64,000 bases of DNA, taken from positions 372,001 to 436,000 of the forward strand of contig JAFEVB010000022.1 in NCBI GenBank assembly GCA_032629725.1, read 5' to 3'. Origin of the DNA: Gremmenia infestans. Its lineage: Eukaryota; Ascomycota; Leotiomycetes; Helotiales; Hamatocanthoscyphaceae. Numbering within the stretch: the stretch's first letter is position 1; each line of letters opens with the position of its first letter. This document shows positions 33,667-45,242 of the stretch, one piece after another. The notes beneath the pieces were generated by a model. That model saw only the letters and a program-made list of their open reading frames with translations, was not told the DNA's origin and did no database searches. The translations under genes were made by a program, and so were the position numbers.

Positions 33667-34290
33667 CTTCATTTGACCAGCTATACTTTGCAGTTGCTTT
33701 GGCCTGCGCCTTCATCGCCAGTCGTTGCAATTCGTTAGTCGCCTATCGATTTCGAGCCCCTCACTCGGTTGTAGTGGTACTGGACTGGACTGGGTGGCCA
33801 CTCGGCGACCAGAACGCACCATTGCCTATAGGAACCGGTACTATTCGGCCCTCACAACAACGTGAGCGTGAGAACTACTCGAGTACGAAGTGCTACTGTA
33901 TAACGAATGTCCTTTGCCACGCTGAGCGAACGCACTACTCTAAACTGGATCCATGAATACCTGAAAAGTGACTCGGGATCCACCAGTATCAACTTGACAC
34001 TTTCTTGACTCCTCTTCGCTCCGCTCCTCTTGGATCCTTAACTCCTCTTTGACAGTTTGACTCCTATCAAAGTCATCCATCAATCTGCACTTGCGGCACT
34101 GGTCCCGCAGCTTCGTACCCAATCTCTCAACGGCCCCATCTCGTCAGCTAGCCCCGTACCCGCACCCAGCAGTGCGGTCTGAATTACTTCACACTGCGGC
34201 TCGCGGGCGATCCGACGCTGTTCCAGTGGGGATCCTGTTAAAAGCAGAAAGTAGGTAGTCTCTCGCTACAGTACTGGACGAGACGACACT

Positions 34291-34346
34291 GACTTCCTGA
34301 AGAGGCTTCCTAAAGAGACCTCCGAAAGAGACTTCCTGAAGAGATC
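34291..34346. repeat. Imperfect 15-nt tandem repeat
   Basis: About four degenerate copies of GACTTCCTGAAGAG. Confidence 0.6.
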
Positions 34347-35236
34347 ATTGAGTACCAGGCATCCTGTCTCTCATCAATCTCGCTTGCTTCAATATCATGA
34401 TTGCTTGTGCTGTTTTTGCACTGGCTTGAAGTAAAATCCAGGGGGACCCGTTGCACGAACAAAGTTGGACCAGTCTATGCATTTTTATTAGGTTCTCGTA
34501 AGTGTGCAAGCCCCCGTCTCCTATCCTAGTCCCACCACCCACCGGTCCTACCTAGTCTGCGGCGGAAGCTCTTCCCCTTCCACCGCCTTTGACTCGGGTT
34601 GTTCTGCTGCCAAATCACAATGTCCGCTCTGCGCTGCTCTGCACCGTGCATTCCAGAATGCCCCGGGGTGTTCTTGCTGATGCCCTGCTAGAGAGCCCAA
34701 TTATAATCTCGTTGGGTTTATTCATATCTCGCTTTAAACCCTGTGGCTTGGCTTGGCTGACCCATTCTCCAGGCCCCTGCGCCCCTGCACACGCCTAACG
34801 CCAACACACAACACCCGAGCGAGAGAGTGAAATTTCGTGTTAAATATCATCGCTCTCCCCCAACCTCGTCTTTCCTCCTGCTGTTCCCAAAACCATCCAG
34901 ACTTATCGACCCCAAAGCTTTTACAACCACCACGATCAATCAATCAACGAGCCGGATACAGCATCCTGCTCCTTTTAGAACTTTCACGAAGCCGATACTT
35001 TCGACTTCGACAGCCCCCAAGATCTCCTCGAAGAGGATATCGCCAGACCAGTTCTTTGACATGTACGGATCAACGACACAGGTTTCCTCCTTCTCTCGTA
35101 CCGACTACATACCACGGTGACGGTCTCGTCACACTCTCCTCGGCGTCTCGTTGACACAGCGCCATCGAACCTTTTGTTTTGTTTCTTTCATTTTCATTTT
35201 TAAGGGTGCCTCGGAGCATCGCAAGAGTAGGATAAC

Positions 35237-36391
35237 ATGGCCGCCTACACCCCATACAACACGCCGCCTGCGCATGGCGCATACTACGGATTCAGCGCAT
35301 CTCCTTCACCGGCTGGATCCCCCGCGGGAGGGCAACACGGATTTTACGCACAACGATCAGGACCATCGCCGCGTCACGCGCGACACGCGTCTGGAGATGC
35401 TTATGGCTATAGCTCACCTCGAGCCTTTTCGCCGAGATATAACTCCAGCGGACATTACGCCACTGCTGCCAATGTGAGTCGAAAACAAAGTTCTTGGTCG
35501 GCGCCGCGGCAGGAGGCCAAACGGCGTAATTCTTTCTCCTATCGAGCCTCTCATGAGGATTCCGACGAGGACGATCTTGAATATGTAGACTATCTGGTGG
35601 ATGATGTGATCTACCGTGTGCCTGCTCGGCGTGCTACAAAGCAAAGTTACAATTATCGTGGGCATGGCACTGATCGTTACTACTATTCTCAGGACCAAGG
35701 ATACATTTACAAAGACGACCCTGAGGGGACGCCTCAACACGAACAAACACCTAGAAGACGTAGACAATCGTCCTCGACGCCACAACGACCTTCATCCGCG
35801 CGCGCGACGGCGTCACCAAAGAAGCCGCCACCAACACCAAAGGCCACCGAACACGACGCGCGGAAGCATCGCATTCCACCCGGATACTCGCTCAAGAATT
35901 GGGATCCTTCCGAGGAACCCATCATGCTCTTGGGCAGTGTCTTCGATGCCAACAGCCTCGGAAAATGGGTTTACGACTGGACAGTCTATCATCATGGTCC
36001 AGCTACTCCCATAGCCGACATGGCTGGCGAACTTTGGTTGCTTTTGATTCAACTCGCGGGCAAGGTCAAGCGTGCAGAGGAATGCATGGGACGCATTCGA
36101 AAAGAGGATAATAGAGAGATGGTGGAGGATTTCATCGAGTCAGGGGAGCGGTTGACGGACAAATTGAAGAAGCTATTGAAGGCTTGTGAGACGCCTATGT
36201 TGAAGGCAGGAAAGAGACATGGAAAGGATACCCCACAGTTGGGCAAGAATGCAGGCACCGAATTTGTCGACTCTATCTTTGGACGAGACAGACAACTTGA
36301 TCAAACGGAGAAGTTTATGTCTTCTATTCGCCTCTGGAATCTACGATTCGACGCCAACTGCGAGGATATCCTTCGGAGACCAAACCAATAG
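35237..36391 (+). CDS. Tyr/Pro/Ser-rich protein with conserved C-terminal domain, 384 residues
   Basis: Function unknown. Homologues in filamentous ascomycetes are, as I recall, often auto-named vegetative cell wall protein gp1, a label from composition rather than evidence. It is one exon. Residues 1-215 are low-complexity and probably disordered (PPAHGAYYGFSASPSPAGSP; acidic HEDSDEDDLEYVDYLVDD; basic TPRRRRQSSSTP). From ~216 comes a compact, well-conserved-looking domain: IPPGYSLKNWDPSEEPIMLL, GSVFDANSLGKWVYDWTVYH, GELWLLLIQLAGKVKRAEEC and a helical end. There is no signal peptide or membrane helix, so a cell-wall role is doubtful. ATG 35237 follows a CT-rich leader. Confidence 0.85.
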   Translation: MAAYTPYNTPPAHGAYYGFSASPSPAGSPAGGQHGFYAQRSGPSPRHARHASGDAYGYSSPRAFSPRYNSSGHYATAANVSRKQSSWSAPRQEAKRRNSFSYRASHEDSDEDDLEYVDYLVDDVIYRVPARRATKQSYNYRGHGTDRYYYSQDQGYIYKDDPEGTPQHEQTPRRRRQSSSTPQRPSSARATASPKKPPPTPKATEHDARKHRIPPGYSLKNWDPSEEPIMLLGSVFDANSLGKWVYDWTVYHHGPATPIADMAGELWLLLIQLAGKVKRAEECMGRIRKEDNREMVEDFIESGERLTDKLKKLLKACETPMLKAGKRHGKDTPQLGKNAGTEFVDSIFGRDRQLDQTEKFMSSIRLWNLRFDANCEDILRRPNQ

Positions 36392-37305
36392 ATTTGGGTA
36401 CATATATGAGATGGGGAGGAGGATTCGGACTATTTCTTTCGTCGGTTTTTTACGGGCTCACGATACCCCCCGATGCGTTCTTAGATGCTTTTTCGCGGTG
36501 CTTTTATTGTAAGATAATAAAGAGGATAAAGGGCAACCATATTTCCGTTCAGTCAGGCATTGGGCGGTAACAAGATCACGCATCATGGCAGGAAGGAAAA
36601 AAGTTCGGTTATAGTACAGTTGGGGGGCTTTTGCTTTGCACTTGGGTTTGGATTAGATGGGCTGCGCGCGCGTACGCGGATATTGTAATCATAGTTTCTA
36701 CTTTCTCTGATGGATGGCAGGCATATGGGAGCGAGCAGCATTGGGCGTCTTATTGCTTTTGCGCTCCTCGAATCGTCTTCAGAAGATACCCCATACTTTC
36801 TCAATAAAACCTTATTTAAAATCCCATGGTTGCACCGTTGCAATGTCTTGGTTGAATTGGATCAGGCAAGTGACTCGAGCCTAATGTGACACAATCCAAT
36901 ATCAAAGGCTACCTTGCACAGATGGTAGTACCAACTCACATCACACCCTCAGAATTAGATAGGGTACTGATATGATACATTATATTGTATGATGTTGTGC
37001 AGTGCTGTGAATCCATAAGTGTTTAGTTTCTATTAATGGCCCCTCCCTCCCCCTCCGGTACTTCCTCCTGAGTCCTGACTCGACTCGACTCGGCTCGACT
37101 GGGTTTCAAACCTTAATCCATCATCCCATGCCATACCATCCCACCTTTACCTGGAGCGGCAGCGGCAGCAGCAGCAGCGGTAGCATGGCAAAATACGCGT
37201 ACCGCACCGCACCGCACCGCACCGGCATCATAACACCATCCCCCTCTCCCTTCCCCTCTTCTACTTCCATGCAGAGCAGAGAAGGCAATGCAATGGTTCA
37301 TGCAC

Positions 37306-37331
37306 GACGAGCACGAGCACGAGCACGAGCT
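37306..37331. repeat. GAGCAC hexamer repeat
   Basis: About four copies of GAGCAC. Confidence 0.75.
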
Positions 37332-38597
37332 TGAGACCCCACCCTACATACTGTGCAGTATTTTGGGGGGGGGGATCAGCCAATTAATTAAGGGTAAAGT
37401 GCAGTGCGCATACCTACAGAGTGGAGTAAGAAGGGAAGGCTTTTACCGAGCAGTCAGCGAGCACTGAGCACCCCGCTCCTCTTTCAAGTGAAGTGAAGTC
37501 AAGTGAAGTGAACCGAACCAATGCGCTCTGGCTAGCTGGGCTATGAATGGATTTCGGGGTTTTGATACGGAGTATATAGTATTTGCTAACTGCAATTCCG
37601 TTCCGTTATGTTACGGAGTATGTTATGTTAAAGTACGCTATGTTATGTTTCTAGAAACACTACCAAGGTACTACACACATCTATAACCTCTATACCGTGC
37701 CTACCGTATGATATCATGGATGACCTCTACGAATTAGCCTATTATACATAGCTAGGTAATCACGATTCCTGAGGTAAGATAGATAGGTATTGTAGGCAGC
37801 CATGGTTGTATAGTGTGGTGGTGGGTTGTACCATGTAGGTAGGTATGTCTTGAATTACACGGCTGGCTTATAGGCTGTAGAAGGGAGGGAGGGGTTTGAG
37901 ATAGTGTACCTATCTTGTTCCTGCGTTTCTGCATGCTTTGGATCCAGCGTTGGTTGGTATGTACGGAGTGTGCTTATGTATGTATGTAGGTATATACTTA
38001 ATTATATACCCATCTTCTATTACATTTCTATTCTGACATAAGATGGATGCAGTGGTGGCTGTCCATCGTACACCACACACCCCTCGGTAAGCTCGACAGA
38101 CCTCAACAGCCGGACCGAATCGTGTCAATGAATCGCGAGTAAGCAGGTAGGTACCTAAAGTTCCGACCATTTACGGGTAATACCATACAAAGCTGTACTA
38201 CCTTACGATACTTCCTTCCTGCAAGCCACACCACCTTATCACGAAAGAAATGAAACACGTGTGAATGCTTGCTGACAGAAAGGGGGATTCTAATTCTGCC
38301 GGAGAAAAGGTAGGGGTGTGGAGGGGAAGGAGGGGGGGATTATAAAACATTGTTTCGAGTTTACTTTTACGAATAGAAAATGGAATCTGCAACTACAATT
38401 CCCGTTAACGATAAATGATGTGAAATGAAAAGTAACGAAAGAAGTTCCAGAACGATACGATATCCGAAATGGATTAGTCTCGCTCGCGAGATGACATAAA
38501 AATAAGTACAAGTGCATGGTATATGCAGCCTGGCATAGCATGGCTATGTGCATAAGTTTGATTTATGCACGTCAGATGCTATTTTTATACCCAACCA

Positions 38598-38632
38598 CAA
38601 CCCAACCCAACCCAACCCAACCGAACCCAACC
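38598..38632. repeat. CCCAA pentamer repeat
   Basis: About seven CCCAA/CCGAA units. Confidence 0.75.
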
Positions 38633-39338
38633 CCACTACAGCCAGCCAGCCTAAGTACAGATATTCAATCCAACATCTCGGATCGGGCATGTAGGTAGGT
38701 AGGTAAATATAGGTCGGGTATCGATTATCACTGTAGACCTGCAGTCTGACCTGCACAGTGCATACTCCGTTCAGTACTGCTTACAGTACAGGAACAGACA
38801 ACAAACAACAAACAACACTTCCGCGCGGCAAAAACTCTACCCCACCAAGCTGAATAAATAAACGTCGGCTTTTAACTTTTACCCGCACGCAGCACGCTCA
38901 CTGCTCAGCCCCTTCTCGTAAGCGCTGAAGGAGGGCGGGAGGGTGACTGACGGGCTTCGGTCGCATATCAGGTCGCTGACTGGGTTTCTTGAGGCTCTTT
39001 GGACGGTCGGTGACTGTAAGGCTGATTGTTTAGTAGCGCGTGCGTGGGGTCGGCATCTTGTAAGGCTGGGTGAGGGAGGGGGGTATTGGGGATTCGTTTC
39101 GTAGAGTCTGACGTGGAGGAGGATTTGGGATTTGGGCTTTGGATTTGGGATTTAGGAGGGGTTGGTGTTTTACGAGATAAGAAAAGGAAGAGGGTACGGA
39201 CGGAGTATTTGGGACCAGAGCAGAGGCCGGCAAGTTGTCTTTGTGTCAAAGGCACGGAATCCTTGAGGGCTCTGACGGGAATTTTCGAAAGGGGTTTTGG
39301 GTTGTCAGGTGATCGAGAGGGTTGAAAGAGGAAAAAAG

Positions 39339-40553
39339 ATGCATTATATACGTTTTCTTAAACCTCCTCGTCTGCTCGGTAGTAGGCGTGGAAATGCTCC
39401 GTTGGTGTTGAAAGCTAAAATCACGGTTACGACTGATCTGGGAGAGGCATTTCTATGGGCCGATGTTCATCTCGCTGTTGAGTTAACTGATGGGAGTGGG
39501 AAAGGGGTTCTTGAGAGGGGGAAAGGTTATACGTGGAAAGGAAGCGAGGGGATGCGGAGTTTAGAAGTCGAGCTGTTGATTCCTGCATCCAGGGGCAAGG
39601 AAGCTGGAGGAGGGTTGAGGCTGTTAGTGAGGCCGAAGGAAGACCGTCATGCCGTCGAGGACTTTGACAGGATATTCGGAGACTCAAACGAGCACGAAGA
39701 TACTGCAGGAACGGGAGGTGTGATGGCTGTGAGAAGTATGGCCATTGACATCCCCTCGAATAAAAGCCTGCCAATATCAACTAGCACGAGCATGGCAGAG
39801 CGAACCTTCAGATTTGGAGATTCAGAGATAGACATATGGGAGGAGACAGGAGAGTCAATCGCTCGACATATCTGGTATGCTCCATCACATTACCCAAAAC
39901 GCATCACAGGTACGTCCCCTCGTCCACCCAGCTAACACCGAAACAGGGACGCCGGGCTATTGTTATCAGCCTACCTTGCATCAACCTCTATCCCATCATC
40001 AAAAAACTCCCTACCGCCATTACCATCTCTGCACAAAACCCTATCTCAAAAAGACCTGGCAATCATCGAACTCGGAGCAGGCTGCGGAATCGTGGGAATA
40101 ACTCTTTCGACCCTCTTCAGAAAGCAAATCTCTCAAATCATTCTCACAGACCTTCCAGAAGCCAGCGAAATCATCACTCAGAACCTCTCTTTTGAAGTCC
40201 CCAACTCCAATCCCAACAACAACCCCAGAAGAATATCCCACCAAGTTCTAGACTGGTCCTCTCCCCTCCCCCAAGATGTCAGGGCGACAAAATGGGATAT
40301 GGCGGTCGTGGCAGACTGCACGTATAATCCGGACGTTGTGCCGGATCTCGTGCAGACGCTGGAGAGGTTGGGGGAGACGAGCAGTGAGATGCTGGTGTTG
40401 CTTGCTATGAAGGTTAGACATGATAGCGAGATGGTGTTTTTTGAGCTGATGGCCGAGGGGGGCTTTGTGGTGCTCGAGAAGTGTAAGTTGCCGCTGCCAG
40501 TGCTGGGCGGGGAGGGCGAGGAGATTGAGGTTTTCGTGTTTGGGGTGCGGTAG
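39339..40553 (+). CDS. SAM-dependent methyltransferase, Methyltransf_16 type (protein-lysine MTase-like)
   Basis: Class I methyltransferase resembling the METTL21/EFM lysine methyltransferases of cytosolic proteins; the substrate is unknown. Exons 39339-39874 and 39947-40553 give 380 residues. The N-terminal ~175 residues form a fungal-specific extension (MHYIRFLKPPRLLGSRRGNA) ending in WEETGESIARHIW. After the 72-nt intron come DAGLLLSAYLAST, SAM motif I LAIIELGAGCGIVGITLS (~215-232) and the post-motif ADCTYN (~300), matching the D-x-x-Y type motif of this group. The ATG chosen starts the typical MHYIRF; an in-frame ATG 14 codons upstream is less likely. Confidence 0.85.
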
Positions 40554-41255
40554 ATGGGTATATTGATACAAGTAAGTGTATATCAAGCAACTGGGTTGTA
40601 ATCTCGACTCGAAAATTCCGGTCTTGGTGCTTCTTCTCTCATCGTTTGGCCTGCGTGCTTCGGTTACTGTGAGTGGTGCTTCATTAGACTAATCTTAGGG
40701 GTTTGAGGTTCGAGGAAGTTTGGAGAATGTTGATTGAATTCAAAGCTTGATATTGGAAGTGGAAAATCCTTCTAAGCAAATCAACTTATGCGCCAATTGC
40801 TTAGTAGATTACTACCTTTTAACGGATTGGAAGAAATCCACCTCGACCTTTTACACTTCAGTGACTTTTTCGGTCGCAGGATTTCAGATTCACTTGAGAA
40901 TCTAGTCTCACGCAAGTTGCCCGCAAAGGCATGTCTAGGTCAAAGATGTAGGGTCAAGTAGATTAGTCGAAAGGAGAAGACGGGATGAGTTCTAATGAGA
41001 AGCCTTGATGGATGTCAAACCACGTGTGCGATGTTGGGTGCTCATTACTGGACTACTGGGATTCATATCCAATAGCCAGGTGCTATGAAAAATTTATCCT
41101 CGGCTCCATAATTATCCTTCATTGTTGTCTCCCAACGACTAGGAGTCCAGTGATGCTTTGAAAGTGACCCGAACTACTTCGTCACCAACACGAACCATTC
41201 ACGGCAATCCTAATTTAACCAGGACGAAAGTCCAAGCCCAGGCGTATAGGAACTT
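40554..41255. other. Intergenic
   Basis: Convergent 3' ends of the methyltransferase and the next gene. Nothing recognised. Confidence 0.4.
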
Positions 41256-41969
41256 TCACCAAACCTCCAAGCTCCCAAAATCATCAATTTCAAACCCCCG
41301 TCTGCTCCCAGAGGCCTCAAACCCCACCCCAACAGCCCTCTTCAACAACTGCACCACTGTATCCCAGTTCTGCGTATCCATGACCGGAACCAAGCCATCC
41401 CACCACTCCGTTCTAATCGTCGCAGCAGCCTGCTCGGGCGCGTCATTCATAAAGCGCGGTGGCAGTATCACGGTCCGACCAGTAGCATCCCAGACCCTAA
41501 TCGTAGCAACAATCAGGAATCGGATTCGAGTGCCTCCATCCGGCTCAAGGTGCAGTCGCTTGGCAGTTCGGACGAGGACTTGGAGAGATCTGGCGGAGGG
41601 GATATGGTTGGTGAGCTCGGCGGGGATGGTGTGGACTGTGTAGTTGTTGTAGACGGCGCTGATGCCATCTCCGAAGAAGGCCGGGCTGGATGCTGTGAGA
41701 CCGATGGTCGAGGTACTGTGAGTGAGGAAATCGGGGGTGTGGATGATGGCGATTAGGGTCCGGCGGAGCAGGGAGGTTGTTGGCTCGCTCGGGAGGTTGT
41801 TAAAGAGCTTTGGGTGGACTGTCAGGTAATTCATGGCGGTTTTTAGGGTTGAGTGTTTGAGAAGGCTCTTTGGGTTATATGGGTGCGCGGCGCTGGCTTT
41901 GAGGGCTGGAAATAGTAAGTAAGCTAACGAAAGGTTTTCAAGGAGTTGGTGAATTGTTTGAAGTTGCAT
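41256..41969 (-). CDS. Unknown protein, 237 residues
   Basis: Not recognised. It is a single continuous frame starting MQLQTIHQLLENLSLAYLLF, with no signal peptide and no long hydrophobic helix. Composition is ordinary for a folded globular protein (SARSLQVLVRTAKRLHLEPD; RIRFLIVATIRVWDATGRTV; AAATIRTEWWDGLVPVM). The C-terminal half reads as alternating helix and strand, perhaps an NTF2-like fold, but this is a guess. An upstream exon cannot be excluded. Confidence 0.6.
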   Translation of the reverse strand: MQLQTIHQLLENLSLAYLLFPALKASAAHPYNPKSLLKHSTLKTAMNYLTVHPKLFNNLPSEPTTSLLRRTLIAIIHTPDFLTHSTSTIGLTASSPAFFGDGISAVYNNYTVHTIPAELTNHIPSARSLQVLVRTAKRLHLEPDGGTRIRFLIVATIRVWDATGRTVILPPRFMNDAPEQAAATIRTEWWDGLVPVMDTQNWDTVVQLLKRAVGVGFEASGSRRGFEIDDFGSLEVW

Positions 41970-44900
41970 CTCTCAAAAGTAGATGGCATATTGATAGATG
42001 CTTAGGGAACAGAGTTAACTCATATTTTAAACAACGGCTTGAGCTTGGGAGCGGGTACTTCGGAATGGCCAAGTTTAGAAAGGACTGGTGGGCACTGGTG
42101 AACTTGGGCAGATTTTGATACTAGCAAGACTGCTACGGAAACAAGCATGAAGACAAAGAGTGCCGCATAGACTAGAGGGAATCATGCAGAACCCTCATGT
42201 GAACTAGGCTTTGTAGTTCAAAGGCTACGACACACAAACTCATACATGGTGACCACGAAAGTTATAACAAAAGGACTCTAGAAACATTGTGAGGTTCAAG
42301 TGTTTTGTTCCAAGTGAGTACTCACTGTTCTGGCATCACAAGCCGGTGCCTCTTATCGAAACGCTCATAGACACTCTTCATCTCTTTCTCTTGGCTTTGA
42401 TTTGCATGGCTCGCTCGACTTTCTGATCAAGGAGTCTATATCGGCTCCAGCTCCTCGAATACTACCACTAGTCTCTACATTCTCTCCGCCCAGCTGGCGG
42501 TTACCGCCGAAGTGGCGCGACATCCTTCTCTTCTTCTTCAGATCCTGGAAGACCTTCGGATTCTGGCTGGTACTTCTGTTTGATACAATTGAGCCGGGTC
42601 ACCTTATATTTTAGAATGAATTTAGCCGTTGCGGGCACATGCCTTGATTTCTTGCAAAGTTCTCTCCTTGTTGAAAGTCGGTCCCCCCAAATGTCTCTGG
42701 TTCTGAGGTGGGTATCAGATAATCAAGAAATTACCCGACCAAGTGAACAACTTCTGCCTTTGTGAGAAACCTAGCTCTTGAACGATTGCTGGTCACTAAT
42801 CCTCAAATTAAAAAAAACTCTGGGAATACATCGATCCCTTTCGGAGCATGCCTTGCTTTCTTGAATCGTTATCCCTCTCAAATCACTAGTGCTAGGTAGA
42901 AAATAAATATATAGATATGACAAAATCATTACGCTATTAACAAGTGAGAAAACACAGAAAGCTGTGAAGTATGTTACAGAGTCTTGTTTCAAGGGTTTAT
43001 ACTCTAACATATACAAGAATGTATAGCAAGCTCTGGTGTATGACGTAATTACGGAAGGAGAGAATGCAAAGTGCTACTACAAGGCGATTGCGAGGGAAAG
43101 AGGGAGGTGACAGAAAAATGTAAATGACCGCAATGCCCTATAATCGAATCAACTCCATTCCTTGAAAATTAGAGAACATTATTCACAACAACGTAAAATG
43201 TTGTCCGCTTAACTATAGCATCTTCAAGATTCCTCGTTCCTACTCAAGCTATCTAGAATATAGACACAACTATTTACACCGCTGTGGATTATTATAGTTG
43301 AAGCAGCCTACCCTCCTTGCTGAGATTAAGAAGAAATGCTATTATACAAATCTAAACTAAATCCTAAGTGTAAAGTCATTCACACTTAGAGTATATAAGA
43401 GACAACTCGATATTTACTTTCGGAGACAGAGTTAAAAAAGCTAAGGCGGAAAAAGAGACATCTGCAGATAGGACGCGTAGATGTGGCATACGTGATATTA
43501 GGACTCCCACCTATCTAATTCACACCTAAAACTTTTGCACCGTCCCCCTCACCTAAACAGACGTGCATGTGAATGTTCTAAAACAATTGGATAATAACGG
43601 CGAATCAAGGAAATGACAGCAATATATAACATGACAGCAATATCATCAAACCTCGGCTCAAAAACAGATGATTCAAGGAGACATTTCTCCTTTCAAAAGA
43701 CCTTCGTCGTCTATAGCAATCCCGAGGTCTACACTTCCATATATCACCAACCTCCTTTCCATTTTCTGCTTCCCACCATAGAGCAAAAAGAGCAAAAAAA
43801 GAATCACTTTAAAATCTATCACCATCCCTCTCCTGACAGCCCACCTATTTATAACAGTTCCAAGTCCCCTAAAATGCACTCGATGAACTCGCGTGAATCC
43901 CGCATACAAGCAATACAGTAGCTGAGTAGCTGGAATAAGCCGCAAAGAGGGCGTGATCTTGAAGTATATAAGGAAAGGAAGAAGCCGAGAGAAACTTTCT
44001 ATGTAAAGATTCTAGATCCTAGTACAGAAATAATCTTTAGGGATGTAATGATAAGCACTTCTCACACGCATATCTTTGCAAATAATTTAAAACGAAGGAG
44101 AGAGAGAACTTACTAATCTGCATACTTTCCTTTTACCGGCATACTCATTACAGCAGTGAATCAAAACGACCGTTTTTCCTATCATGACAGCAAAGACCTT
44201 CATAACAGCAATTCTCCGACCAATTCAATTCAATTCCCAACGATTAAAGGAGGATTATACATTTGCTATTCCCTATAGCTCGATATCTACTGCCAAGAAC
44301 CACTTCTCTGGTGCTTCTCAAATAATGACTTCCCCAGCCCTTCCGCCTTCCTCTGATTGACTATCAACTTTCCTTTGAAGATAACTAATCCCCTACAGCA
44401 TCAAATCAACATTCTTAAATACCCCCTTCCAAGCTCGCTTGCTCGCTCGCTCTCGTGTTGGAATAGCGAAGCGAAGAGCAGCGAGCGGGGTATTCAAGTA
44501 GGTAAAGCTATGCTCTTTCCCGGGTAGAAAATATTAAGTGTAGGCGGATGACCACCAAATGGACGATTCAGCGGAGATGATTTATAAAGGAGATATATCT
44601 TAAAACATGCCATTTCCTGTGATATTCGATCCTGAAGAAAGGAACTTTTCTGTAGCTTAGTGAACATAATGTAGTGGATTTAGAAAGCGTTCGTTCGTTT
44701 TAGGAATGAATAAATAACAGGAGCATGTACTTTGACAGCAACCATACTAGCGCTAGCGCTGGAAATGGGGAACGTATGGTACAAGAGTATTCAGAAGGAC
44801 ATTTAGAAATTCAAATTGTTTTGAGAGAAGGTTGTAAGGCTGAGGAAGCTAATAAGCTACGTGAGCAACTCGCTCTCCCGGTAAAATAATATCATTGGGA

Positions 44901-45242
44901 AGAAGCGGGGTATTATATACCCCTGAAAGTGAGCACCTCGCAATTTTTATATAGGTAGGATTGAATGAATAAAGCATCATATAAATGATCGCCGTGTTCC
45001 GGTCATAAGCGTAAGAAAGTCGACTGGCACTTGCCGATTTCGATGTGGCGCTCCAATCTCGATTGAAATTGGGGGTGCTTATATGGCAGCGATTTCTTTC
45101 CTTCGTAGCGGGAGATATATAGTGTGCGCTGTGGTGAACTGTAAGATCTGGAGAATGTAGGTTGATGTTCTGCGTATGTATGTATTGTCTTTTCGAGCCA
45201 AAACCTATGTACAAGAAGCTAGCGTCATACCTAAATTTACGT
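41970..45242. other. 3.3-kb gene-free AT-rich tract
   Basis: No frame with domain or splice support. The stretch next to 45243 is the 3' flank of the ETF-QO gene. Confidence 0.45.

Larger units (their letters stand above)
27978..35236. other. 7-kb gene-poor tract
   Basis: I find no supportable gene. Short frames (for example 31905-32306, 133 codons) lack domains and splice logic. Several short tandem repeats occur (listed separately). The last ~450 bp are CT-rich and probably form the promoter and 5' leader of the gene at 35237. That leader would hold an upstream open frame at 34827-35120. A long noncoding RNA or decayed transposons could fill the tract, but I cannot show either. Confidence 0.45.
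36392..39338. other. Intergenic with simple repeats and TACGGAGTA motifs
   Basis: No gene is supported. Two TACGGAGTA nonamers lie at 37566-37574 and 37612-37620. Simple tracts include GAGCAC (37306-37331) and CCCAA (38598-38620). It is probably the shared flank of the two plus-strand genes. Confidence 0.45.
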
